Below, piece by piece: positions 51,468 through 59,801 of a stretch of 64,000 nt of DNA. The notes beneath the pieces were generated by a model. That model was not told the origin of the DNA, made no database searches, and saw nothing but the letters and a program-made list of their open reading frames with translations. The position numbers were made by a program, and so were the translations under genes. The DNA is taken from NCBI RefSeq assembly GCF_964332355.1, contig NZ_OZ201293.1:310001-374000 (forward strand). Reading direction: 5' to 3'. This stretch comes from Imbroritus primus (GTDB lineage Bacteria; Pseudomonadota; Gammaproteobacteria; Burkholderiales; Burkholderiaceae). The stretch's first letter is position 1; each line of letters starts with the position of its first letter.

Positions 51468-52082
51468 TCAGCCGCCCATGACATCGAGCACGCGTCGCGC
51501 GGCTTCGCCAAGCTTGATGCCACGCTCCATCGCCAGCTTGCGCAAGCGCTGATAGGCCTGGTCTTCGGTCAGGCCGAGCGTGGCCATCAGGCGGCCCTTG
51601 GCCCGCTCCACCAGCTTGCGTTCGGTCAACTGCAGGCGGGTTGCATCCAGTTCGGCGCGTAGCGCCTGCTCCAGCTCGAAGCGTGTGTAAGCCACATCGA
51701 GCACGCTTTTCACGCGCTCGGGGCGCAGGCCATCGACGATGTAAGCGGTAATACCGGCCGCCAGCGCCGAGCGGATGCGCGCGGCGTCATCGTTATCGGT
51801 AAACAGTACGATCGGCCGCGGTGCATCGTGCGTGGCAACGCACACATGCTCGACCGTATCGCGCGCGGCGGATTCCGAGGCAATGATGATCATGTCGGGC
51901 TGCCATGCCAGGATGCGATCCGCAAGACCGATATCGGCCTGCGTCACCTCGACCCTATGTGTGCCGCCATCCGCCAGCGCCGTGCGCAGCACCTCGACCT
52001 CGACCGGGTGCGTATCACCCTGGTCCTGCACCAGAAGGATGCGCAGATGGCGCGGTGCTGGGGATGTATGGGGCGCTTTCAT
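51468..52082 (-). CDS. nasT: NasT-like ANTAR-domain response regulator
   Basis: The 204-residue product has a receiver-like domain (RILLVQDQGDTHPVEVEVLR; PRPIVLFTDNDD; AAGITAYIVDGLRPERVKSV), then a coiled linker and a C-terminal ANTAR domain (RAKGRLMATLGLTEDQAYQR; LRKLAMERGIKLGEAARRVL). The site of the phosphorylated aspartate is Ala68 (IIIASESAARD, where NasT homologues have IDxES), so phosphorylation is unlikely. NasT binds leader RNA hairpins and prevents termination when nitrate or nitrite releases it from NasS. No nasS gene is in the window. The start at 52082 is uncertain; an ATG at 52139 is in frame. It precedes nrtA by 348 bases. Confidence 0.9.
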   Translation of the reverse strand: MKAPHTSPAPRHLRILLVQDQGDTHPVEVEVLRTALADGGTHRVEVTQADIGLADRILAWQPDMIIIASESAARDTVEHVCVATHDAPRPIVLFTDNDDAARIRSALAAGITAYIVDGLRPERVKSVLDVAYTRFELEQALRAELDATRLQLTERKLVERAKGRLMATLGLTEDQAYQRLRKLAMERGIKLGEAARRVLDVMGG

Positions 52083-52146
52083 GGGTTTGTCCGGGAATGC
52101 CGGAACAGCATGCAAGTTCTGCACCATCACGCCTGTCATGCTGGCT

Positions 52147-52176
52147 TTGCGGGCGCCCCGATCTTGGGTGTATGCT
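52147..52176 (+). promoter_or_regulatory. Possible promoter of the hydrolase-isomerase pair
   Basis: TTGCGG (52147-52152), 18 bases, then TATGCT (52171-52176), in the region divergent to nasT. The match to consensus is modest. Confidence 0.3.
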
Positions 52177-52244
52177 GTTCGCCGTGTCGGCCTTCGCGCG
52201 CCTGCGGGGCCGACCTTCCTGTCCCGTGATCGTGGAGAATCCGC

Positions 52245-52946
52245 ATGTCCGCTTTTGTCGTCGCCCCGCCCGAGCCGGTAGGCATTCCCGTGCGTGGCAG
52301 CAGTGCCCTGTTTCCGGTCCGCCGTGTCTATTGCGTGGGGCGCAATTACGCCGCGCACGCCCGTGAAATGGGCGCCGACCCGGACCGCGAACCGCCGTTC
52401 TTCTTCTGTAAGCCTGCCGACGCGGTCAGCGTCACGCCGAATGGCGAAACTGGCCAGTTTCCGTATCCGCCGGAAACCAGTGATTGCCAGCATGAGGTCG
52501 AATTGGTCGTGGCACTGCACAAGGGCGGCCGCAACCTGTCGCTCGAACAGGCAGCGAGCTGCGTCTTCGGCTATGCCGTCGGCCTGGACATGACGCGCCG
52601 CGACCTGCAGGGTGCCGCCAAGAAGATGGGCCGCCCGTGGGAAACCGGCAAGGCATTCGACGCCTCCGCCCCCATTGGTCCGCTGGTGCCGGCGAGCGAG
52701 ATTGGCCATCCTGCCAAGGGTGCGATCACGCTTGAGGTCAACGGTGCCGAAAGACAGCGCGGCGACCTGTCCGACCTGATCTGGTCCGTGCCGGAATCGA
52801 TTGCGTTTCTCTCCACGCTGTTCGAACTGCACCCCGGTGACCTGATCTACACCGGCACGCCAGAAGGCGTGGCAGCGATCGTGCGCGGCGATACGATGGT
52901 GGCGCGTATCGAAGGCGTTGGCGAATTGCGCGTCAGCGTCGTGTGA
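52245..52946 (+). CDS. Fumarylacetoacetate/fumarylpyruvate hydrolase family protein
   Basis: The 233-residue product is a compact FAH-family enzyme. VYCVGRNYAAHAREMG, PFFFCKPADAV, DCQHEVELVVALHKGGRNLS (metal ligands) and IYTGTPEGVAAI are conserved segments. The short form without an N-terminal SH3-like domain is typical of fumarylpyruvate hydrolase (gentisate pathway) and acylpyruvases. Together with the GST-type isomerase that follows after 9 bases, it could open fumarylpyruvate or fumarylacetoacetate. No ring-cleaving dioxygenase is in the window. GTGGAGAATCCGC precedes the ATG. Confidence 0.88.
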   Translation: MSAFVVAPPEPVGIPVRGSSALFPVRRVYCVGRNYAAHAREMGADPDREPPFFFCKPADAVSVTPNGETGQFPYPPETSDCQHEVELVVALHKGGRNLSLEQAASCVFGYAVGLDMTRRDLQGAAKKMGRPWETGKAFDASAPIGPLVPASEIGHPAKGAITLEVNGAERQRGDLSDLIWSVPESIAFLSTLFELHPGDLIYTGTPEGVAAIVRGDTMVARIEGVGELRVSVV

Positions 52947-52955
52947 GGAGTGCCG

Positions 52956-53600
52956 ATGCAGCTCTACAGCTACTTCCGCAGTTCGGCCGCGTTCCGTGTG
53001 CGCATTGCACTGGAGCTGAAGGGGTTGCCATTCGACATCGTGCCCGTCCACCTGCTCAGGGAGGGCGGGCAGCAGCATACGCCGGAGTATCTGGCGCGCA
53101 ATCCGGATGGGCTGGTGCCGTTGCTGATCGATGGCGACCATGTGCTGAACCAGTCGCTGGCCATCATCGAATATCTGGACGAGGCCTATCCGCAGCCGCC
53201 CCTGTTGCCGGGCGATGCGGGGCAGCGTGCGCATATCCGCGCGCTGGCGCTGGCAATCGCCTGCGAGATCCATCCGCTCAACAACCTGCGGGTATTGAAG
53301 TATCTCAAGCGCACACTTGAAGTGTCCGAAGACGAAAAGGATGCCTGGTACCGGCACTGGATCACGCTTGGCTTCGGTGCGCTGGAACGGCGTCTCGCGA
53401 GCGATTCGCGCACCGGACGCTACTGCGTGGGCGACACGCCCACACTTGCCGATGCTTGCCTGGTCCCGCAGGTCTTCAACGCACAACGCTTTGCGGTCGA
53501 CCTGGCGCCGTATCCGACCATCAGCCGGGTCTTTGCGCAATGCATGCAGCTTGAGGCAATCCAGCGCGCCACGCCGGCGGTGCAGCCGGATGCGGAGTAA
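52956..53600 (+). CDS. maiA: Maleylacetoacetate/maleylpyruvate isomerase (zeta-class GST)
   Basis: The 214-residue product starts MQLYSYFRSSAAFRVRIALE. The zeta-GST signature (SSxxxRVRIAL) is present, as is NQSLAIIEYLDEAYPQPPLL. It isomerises a maleyl to a fumaryl double bond using glutathione, which fits the gsh genes elsewhere in the window. Whether the substrate is maleylacetoacetate (tyrosine pathway) or maleylpyruvate (gentisate pathway) cannot be decided; the symbol is provisional. GAGGAG precedes the ATG at 52956. It is coupled to the FAH-family gene. Confidence 0.9.
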   Translation: MQLYSYFRSSAAFRVRIALELKGLPFDIVPVHLLREGGQQHTPEYLARNPDGLVPLLIDGDHVLNQSLAIIEYLDEAYPQPPLLPGDAGQRAHIRALALAIACEIHPLNNLRVLKYLKRTLEVSEDEKDAWYRHWITLGFGALERRLASDSRTGRYCVGDTPTLADACLVPQVFNAQRFAVDLAPYPTISRVFAQCMQLEAIQRATPAVQPDAE

Positions 53601-53684
53601 GCGGCCGTAAGCGCAGAGATGCACCGGATCCCCTTGACCCTGGGGAGCACAGAATGCATCTTGCGTCGATCGTAACGCCCGGCT

Positions 53685-56600
53685 TTACCGCGTGCGGCGG
53701 TAAATATATGCAGTGCGTTGCCGGAGTGCATGCCGTGCCGCGCGGGTTCGCGCTTCAAGTTCGGCGTGTTCCTGGTCGCGGGTGGGATCGGCCTTGTGTA
53801 TGGCAGCGTCGTCCGCGGTGCTGGTGGCATTCAGGCGCATAAGCTGTTCGCGGTTTGTGCGGATCTCCCTGCGCTGGCTCGCCCTGGCGGCCAGCTCGTC
53901 TGCGAAAGCATCTACGGGGGCATGCAGTTGGGCCGCAAGGGTGGTGGCACACCGCTGCTCCCAGCATTCAGTCAACCGTGCGAAATGTGCCTCGGCAGAC
54001 GTGAGGGTCGAGGTACGCTGCGCGTTCGCCACCATGGTGTCGTTCCATGCGAGCATTTTGTTCAAGTCGTAGACGGCTTGCAGCACCCGCTGTTCGTATG
54101 CGCCTGCATCGCCTGCCATGCCGCTGATCTGCGGGTGGGCCAGCACGGCGCTCAACAGGCGGTATGACGGGTTGTAGACTTCTCTCATGAATGCCTGTTT
54201 TCCTGCAAACTTTCTGGCGCGGATATCTTCAATGATATCCAGGTAGCGCAGCAGCCCTTCCAGGCCGGCCGCCATGTTCCGGAGTGGCGCGGTTTGATCT
54301 TCCTCAGGTCGTGGCGCAGCGGGGTCTCGTGCCTGGCGCGCACGGACCTCTTCTTGCAGGATGTCCTGCCGCAGGCGCAACAACGCTTGCCAACCTTGTC
54401 GCAGCCGCTCCAATTTGCGGTTGTGCAGTGGCGCATCTGGATGTAGTCGCAGCAGGCGCTCCACCTTGTGCATGAAACGGCCATAGGTGCGCTGATCCAG
54501 GTATGCCTGCTGTTTCAGGTGTCGCGCCTCGTCGCGCTCGGTGGCCTTGCGGGCTTTGTAGACCAATTCCTGTGTAGCGGAAATGGTCTGGGTGCTGGTG
54601 GCGTGAACATAGTAGTTGATGCCACGGCTGCGCGATTTTTCCACCCGTGAGAAGGCTCCGAGGCCGAAGGGTTCCCGTGAGTCCGGCCGCAATAGTAGCT
54701 GCCCGGTCGCCGCGCGCAGGCTGCGGATATGCAATCCGGCAAGATCGCGCTCCTGGCGGCTGCGTCGCCGGTCGTCCCGGATGGACTGGTGGAATGCAAT
54801 TTGCGCATTCAGGGCATCGAGCTGGGCGCCGACATGCTCACGCAGGCGATAGCGCACCATCAGGACGATGTTCTGGCTTGTGGCATGCGCCAGTACCTGC
54901 TGGATGGCTTCTTCCAGTTCTTCGGGGCCACCAAAATAGTTTTCCCATGCCACCTGCTCCGACGCAATTGCCGCGCGGAAATCCTTCGGCCGCTTGAAGT
55001 TCTGGCCGAAGTAGGAGAATACCGAGTCGATCAGGCCATTCTTCTTGAGCAGGGAAATCTGTGCGCGGCTTTCCCTGGCACGATAGGTGGACGTGACACC
55101 GGCGGCGATGGCATTCGCCGTCATGCCGGGCATGCTGTCCTGATTGAAGCCGGGCACGACTACCGAGGACAAGCCGAGGGCGGAACGCACGTCATACGCG
55201 TGGTTGTAGTACACCATATCCAGCGCCTGCTGGCCGTTGCGATCGAAGGTGGTCCCCTTGGTTGCGGTATACGCACCCTGGGCGAGCATGGCGCTGCCGC
55301 CAACCTGGAATTTCCGGCTGTTGCGTTCGAATGCGCCACGAGCGAGCATGCCGACGGACGCCGATGTCTTCTGGCTGCTCGTTGTGGCGTGCGTCTGGCT
55401 GATGGAAATCAGCTTGCTGTCAAAAAATTCATTGGCGAAGCTGTCGAATACGCTGCGGGCATCATAGTCCTTCAATGTCGTTCTGCCGGCGGTCTCGACG
55501 TGTGGGTAACGACGGTTCTGTGCCGCATTGCCAAAGAATTCCACGACACACTGGCTCTCGTATCGCCACGATTGCACCGGCTGGCCATCTTCTCCCAGCA
55601 TCGGTAATGCCTCAACTCTCTGCGGATCGTGCGTCATCTGGAATTCGATGTCACCATGCTCGCCATAGTCGCGCCGCACCAGGATCTTGATGCCCTCGGT
55701 GTCGGTATACTCCGAATCGTAGCCGAACGATGCGACACCAGAGAGCCTCAGATGTTCCTCGAGCTCGGTATCTGAGCCCGCTACATAGCGCGCTTCGGCT
55801 CCGGTCGCACGATGGACTTTGCGGCCGAACGTCAGCTCCATGCCCCAGTTCTTGCTCTCGATACCGAAGTACCCAGCGCCCCCGGCGATTGCCGTGACGC
55901 GCGCACCGACATAGTGGAAGGTCCCCAGCCCGGCGAAAATCGTCCCGTTGATGCCGGACGCCACCTTTTCCTCGGTGCGCCACGAGTTGTCCTGTTCCTG
56001 CTGCACCATGCGCACCAGGTGCTGCTGGATGCCGCGGATGCTGGAATCCTCCGGTTTCAGGTCGGCTGTTTCAATGCACTTCATGGCCTTGAAAATTTCA
56101 TGCGCGGTCGGGAGGCGGGCCGGCCAGGCTGCCCTGCGGGCGGGCGCAGGGGCAGGCCGTGGCAGGATTTCATCGTTCCGCAGCACGATCAGCCCCATCG
56201 GGCCCGGCTGCCGATCCTGAAGGTATGCGGTATCGATCGGCTCGTCAGGCCAAGGCGGCAGTACTTCGGTCTCGTCGTCCTGAAAAAGGCGCTGTGCCTG
56301 GGACATGTCCACGTTGCCTTGGGCCGCGATCTCTGGGGGCGTTACTGGAGGCGGCTCGCCCGTGAGGACTTGCGGCACAGGAACCTCATGCATGAGATGC
56401 CATTGCCGGAACGCCCGCTCCAGCGTGCGACGGTCAAGCCTGGGCAGGAAATGGGTGCACAGCGCAGCGATCGTGGTCTCGCCATTGTCCAGGGTATGGC
56501 CCGCGCGCCGGAGATAGTCGCGCCGCGCTTCATCGCCGATTCCCGCCGCGTCGCATTTATGCTGAAAGGCAATGCACAATTGCTCCGTTTCGCTCTCGGT

Positions 56601-58160
56601 TAGCTGTGAAACATCGCGCATTCCGATGCGGGTGGCCGGCGCCGCGTCTGCAAAACTCATGTTTGCAAACGTTTCATGTGCTTGCCGCCACAGGAGTTTT
56701 TCGATGACCTCTCCAGGGTCCTGATGTTGATACGCGAGCGTGGTTTCTCGCGACAGTTGCTGGTACAGGTGGCGGGAGAGGGTCGACAGCATATTGTCGT
56801 ACTTTTCCTGCATTTCGTCGGGGTGCTTCATGCTCGCGCCGCCATCACCCATGCGCATGGCCCGGAACGGTGCCTTGCCCCAGAACAGCGCGCGCAAGGG
56901 TGCCGGCGCGAACTTCAACACCTTGCGTTTCTTGATGGCCTCGTTACGCTGCATCCAGATCGACACCTTGCGGATCCGACGGCCCGCCGCCGCGATATCG
57001 GCCACGCTGCGAAATCCTTGATGCCATGCATAGAGATTGCCCCTCTGGCGGGCCGTCAGTCCCTGCCGGTAGCGCGCGATCTGGGCAGGGTCGGTCCGTG
57101 CGTACTGCCACAACTGACACAGCATGCCGAGGCAGTCCTCGGCATAGGCACGATCCTCTTCCGGCAGGGCTGGCGTCTGCATGAGGTCGGCTGCCTGCAG
57201 CGCATGTAGCAGCAACTGGTCGGCACAGCCCGTATCAGAGGGGTCGAGCCAGTGCGGCGCGGGTTTTGTCAGCAACCGTGCCGCAGCCGGCGTGACGTCC
57301 AGTCCTCGGTGAAGCAGCTTGCGCAACGCGCGGAAGTCATGGGGATGCCGGCTGAGACTGAGGGCGACGCGCAGGGCGCGTGCCTGTAGATCCTCGGCCT
57401 CCAGCCGGACGTGGCGCAGCGGAGCGTCGCCGGTGCGGATCACGTTGTCGTGCGCCAGTATCCGGCGCAGGTCTGCGGGAAGCGGGGCAGGCGCGCCAGG
57501 CTGTGCTGGCACGAACAACCGATTCAACATCTCTGCGCCCGCGGTGTCCAAGTATGCGAGCACGGCGCGCGCATGGCGGATGTCGCCGTTCGTGACATCC
57601 GCCAGCCGCTGTGCCATCGCGATTGCCAGGGCGGTGGGCGCTGACGAGCGCGGTTCGCTGAAAAGGACGAGCAAGGCGTTTCCGAAGGTTTCCACCATAT
57701 CCCTATCACCCACGGCAAAGCCCGGCACGCCAGGCTTCCATCCCGGAAACAGCGTGTGCAGATAACCGTAGAACGCTGTCGTATCGTCGACCGGTACGGT
57801 TCCGGTTCGCGTGCCGGTCGCACAGAATGCATGCCGCCTGATATCGCGCACAATCTTGCCGGCATGGTTGACAACGAGGTCCCTGACGACATTGTGTGGT
57901 TGACCGATGCCCGTGCGTTCGTGTTCGCGGCCATGCTGGCTGATGGTGTGGATTGCCCTGCTGAGTTTCGCGGTCGCCGTTGCCGTGCACGCTTGGCCGG
58001 TTGGCAAGTGATGGGATTGCTGCAGCGACGTTTTTTGCCGCGCGGTCGTGACGCCGGTGTCTGGGGTGATGCCGGCTCTTTTCCAGTCCCCGACCAGGAA
58101 ATCGATCGTGATATCGAGCCGCGCAAGGAGTCGTTGGAGCGGTGCTGACGAAGAAGTCAT
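53685..58160 (-). CDS. Very large protein of unknown function, possible secreted effector
   Basis: The 1491-residue product has no signal peptide; its N-terminus is Ser/Thr-rich (MTSSSAPLQRLLARLDITID). Residues 1-650 look mainly helical. A Pro/Ala-rich linker lies near 655-700 (LPRPAPAPARRAAWPARLP). Residues about 735-1040 are Gly/aromatic-rich with alternating strands (GTIFAGLGTFHYVGARVTAI, FGIESKNWGMELTFGRKVHR, ASVGMLARGAFERNSRKFQV), like a beta barrel. Residues 1130-1400 are charged and coiled-coil-like (ERLLRLHPDAPLHNRKLERL). Large size, a beta-barrel-like centre and an unstructured N-terminus recall AvrE-type type III effectors, but I cannot establish homology. GGGAGACCTCG precedes the ATG. 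GC content looks lower than in its neighbours. Confidence 0.75.
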   Translation of the reverse strand: MTSSSAPLQRLLARLDITIDFLVGDWKRAGITPDTGVTTARQKTSLQQSHHLPTGQACTATATAKLSRAIHTISQHGREHERTGIGQPHNVVRDLVVNHAGKIVRDIRRHAFCATGTRTGTVPVDDTTAFYGYLHTLFPGWKPGVPGFAVGDRDMVETFGNALLVLFSEPRSSAPTALAIAMAQRLADVTNGDIRHARAVLAYLDTAGAEMLNRLFVPAQPGAPAPLPADLRRILAHDNVIRTGDAPLRHVRLEAEDLQARALRVALSLSRHPHDFRALRKLLHRGLDVTPAAARLLTKPAPHWLDPSDTGCADQLLLHALQAADLMQTPALPEEDRAYAEDCLGMLCQLWQYARTDPAQIARYRQGLTARQRGNLYAWHQGFRSVADIAAAGRRIRKVSIWMQRNEAIKKRKVLKFAPAPLRALFWGKAPFRAMRMGDGGASMKHPDEMQEKYDNMLSTLSRHLYQQLSRETTLAYQHQDPGEVIEKLLWRQAHETFANMSFADAAPATRIGMRDVSQLTESETEQLCIAFQHKCDAAGIGDEARRDYLRRAGHTLDNGETTIAALCTHFLPRLDRRTLERAFRQWHLMHEVPVPQVLTGEPPPVTPPEIAAQGNVDMSQAQRLFQDDETEVLPPWPDEPIDTAYLQDRQPGPMGLIVLRNDEILPRPAPAPARRAAWPARLPTAHEIFKAMKCIETADLKPEDSSIRGIQQHLVRMVQQEQDNSWRTEEKVASGINGTIFAGLGTFHYVGARVTAIAGGAGYFGIESKNWGMELTFGRKVHRATGAEARYVAGSDTELEEHLRLSGVASFGYDSEYTDTEGIKILVRRDYGEHGDIEFQMTHDPQRVEALPMLGEDGQPVQSWRYESQCVVEFFGNAAQNRRYPHVETAGRTTLKDYDARSVFDSFANEFFDSKLISISQTHATTSSQKTSASVGMLARGAFERNSRKFQVGGSAMLAQGAYTATKGTTFDRNGQQALDMVYYNHAYDVRSALGLSSVVVPGFNQDSMPGMTANAIAAGVTSTYRARESRAQISLLKKNGLIDSVFSYFGQNFKRPKDFRAAIASEQVAWENYFGGPEELEEAIQQVLAHATSQNIVLMVRYRLREHVGAQLDALNAQIAFHQSIRDDRRRSRQERDLAGLHIRSLRAATGQLLLRPDSREPFGLGAFSRVEKSRSRGINYYVHATSTQTISATQELVYKARKATERDEARHLKQQAYLDQRTYGRFMHKVERLLRLHPDAPLHNRKLERLRQGWQALLRLRQDILQEEVRARQARDPAAPRPEEDQTAPLRNMAAGLEGLLRYLDIIEDIRARKFAGKQAFMREVYNPSYRLLSAVLAHPQISGMAGDAGAYEQRVLQAVYDLNKMLAWNDTMVANAQRTSTLTSAEAHFARLTECWEQRCATTLAAQLHAPVDAFADELAARASQRREIRTNREQLMRLNATSTADDAAIHKADPTRDQEHAELEARTRAARHALRQRTAYIYRRTR

Positions 58161-58549
58161 CGAGGTCTCCCTTGCCGCACGGGGCGGCTCAGCAACAGTG
58201 AGGTTGACCCTGCCACGCCGCGGCGGGAGTCATGTCCGGTGAAACGAGCGGTGGCGCTGGCCGGCTCGTTTTTCTGCTGGGGAGGCACAGGAACACGGCG
58301 ACGGGCTCATCGCGGTCCGTCATGATGATGCGCGGGCCTGAGTGAGGGCATGCAGGAACATGCTGCGCATGCAGCCGGATGATGCATGGTCCCTGTCGTC
58401 AGAAACCAGAGTAGAAAAAATCAGGCAATACGATTGTTAAATAGAGAAAAGAAAGCGCTAGAGGTCGTTCGAGGACGCTCTTGATCCGGAGCCCTGGGCT
58501 GTCGGAGCGGCTCATGCGGGGTGCCCACGCAACGGTGGGCTTGTGCGGA
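58161..58549. other. Gene-free region between the large gene and ftsY
   Basis: This 389-base region contains no supported gene. Bases 58405-58460 are strikingly AT-rich for this window (stretches such as GTAGAAAAAATCAGG and TTGTTAAATAGAGAAAAG). On the minus strand this lies about 250-300 bases upstream of the large gene and could hold its promoter; I see no clear -35/-10 pair or PIP box. A 6-bp hairpin GCCCAC/GTGGGC at 58523-58540 follows ftsY, without a T-run. Confidence 0.5.
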
Positions 58550-59716
58550 TCAGCCCAGCAACGCGTCGGCGAATTCGTCCGCGCGGAACGGCTGCAGGTC
58601 ATCGACCTTTTCGCCGACGCCGATAAAGTACACCGGCACCGGACGCTGACGCGCGATGGCCGCGAGGATGCCGCCCTTGGCCGTGCCGTCGAGCTTGGTG
58701 ACAATCAGCCCGGTAAGACCAAGTGCATCATCGAAGGCACGGACCTGCGCGAGCGCATTCTGGCCGGTGTTGGCGTCGATCACCAGCAGCGCTTCATGTG
58801 GCGCATCGGGCATAGCCTTGCTGATGACGCGCTTGATTTTCTTCAGCTCTTCCATGAGGTGCAACTGCGTGGGCAGCCGGCCGGCGGTATCGGCCATCAT
58901 GATGTCGACGCCACGCGCCTTGGCCGCATTGACGGCGTCGAACGACACGGCTGCCGGGTCGCCGCCGTCCTGCGCGATGACCGTTACACCGTTGCGTTCT
59001 CCCCAGATCATCAGCTGTTCGCGAGCGGCGGCGCGGAAGGTATCGCCGGCGGCCAGCAGCACGCTCTGTCCGTAGTGCTGGAAATGCTTGCACAGCTTAC
59101 CGATGCTGGTGGTCTTGCCGGCGCCATTGACACCGGCGATCATTACCACCAGCGGCTGCGCACGGCCCAGCACCATGGTCTTCTCAAGCGGTTTCAGCAG
59201 TTCGGTGAGCACGTCGCGCAGTGCGGCCTTCACGCCGTCCGCGGTGTCGATGCGCTGCTGCTTGACGCGCTTGCGCAGTTCGCCCAACAGGAATTCGGTC
59301 GCTTCGACCCCGGCATCGCTCATCAGCAGGGCGGTTTCGAGTTCCTCGAACAACGCTTCGTCGACCTTGACGCCGACGAAGAGCGTGCCGATGTTCCGGC
59401 TGGTCTTGGCCAGGCCGGAGCGCAGCCGGGTCATCCAGCTTTGCTTGGCGGCTTCCGGCACAGGCGGTGGCGGAACCACTTCGACCTCTGCTTCCGTGCT
59501 GGCGGCAAGAGTGGCAATGGTGGAAGCGTCAGAAACGTTGGCAGTGGACGCCGGGATGCCGGAACCGGCCGGGCCCGGGGTTGCGGCTTCTGGCGGCAAC
59601 GCGCCGACGCTGGCATCCGGCGGTGTGGCTGGCGCAGCTTCGCGCGCGGTATCCTGTGGTGCTGCCTCGGGCGCTTCCGCCGGTTGGGCCTTGCGCTTTT
59701 TCCAGAAACTAAACAT
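58550..59716 (-). CDS. ftsY: Signal recognition particle receptor FtsY
   Basis: The 388-residue product has an acidic, Ala/Pro-rich A domain (about 1-90), an N domain and the GTPase G domain. It carries GVNGAGKTTS (P-loop), DTFRAAAREQL, DTAGRLPTQ and TKLDGTAKGG. It docks the SRP-ribosome complex at the inner membrane. The ATG at 59716 starts MFSFWKKRKAQPA, the usual basic lead-in. It is divergent from the M16 peptidase genes, the normal Burkholderiales arrangement. Confidence 0.97.
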   Translation of the reverse strand: MFSFWKKRKAQPAEAPEAAPQDTAREAAPATPPDASVGALPPEAATPGPAGSGIPASTANVSDASTIATLAASTEAEVEVVPPPPVPEAAKQSWMTRLRSGLAKTSRNIGTLFVGVKVDEALFEELETALLMSDAGVEATEFLLGELRKRVKQQRIDTADGVKAALRDVLTELLKPLEKTMVLGRAQPLVVMIAGVNGAGKTTSIGKLCKHFQHYGQSVLLAAGDTFRAAAREQLMIWGERNGVTVIAQDGGDPAAVSFDAVNAAKARGVDIMMADTAGRLPTQLHLMEELKKIKRVISKAMPDAPHEALLVIDANTGQNALAQVRAFDDALGLTGLIVTKLDGTAKGGILAAIARQRPVPVYFIGVGEKVDDLQPFRADEFADALLG

Positions 59717-59801
59717 GTGGGTAATCGGTCAACTATCGGATATCGTGGCGCTATCGTATGGTGCGTACGCGCATATGCGCAAAATTCTAGCAGACCCCCT
59801 T

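Noticed and set aside
52083..53624. Upstream extension of the nasT frame to 718 codons
   Set aside because: It would run antisense through the FAH and maiA genes; NasT homology starts only near 52082.
53684..53704. Palindrome TTTACCGC...GCGGTAAA at the end of the large gene as a terminator
   Set aside because: The stem is short and no T-run follows on either strand, so it is not a convincing terminator.
59088..59801. Upstream extension of the first M16 frame over ftsY
   Set aside because: It is antisense to ftsY and has no M16 or signal-peptide features; the real N-terminus is at or after 59775.
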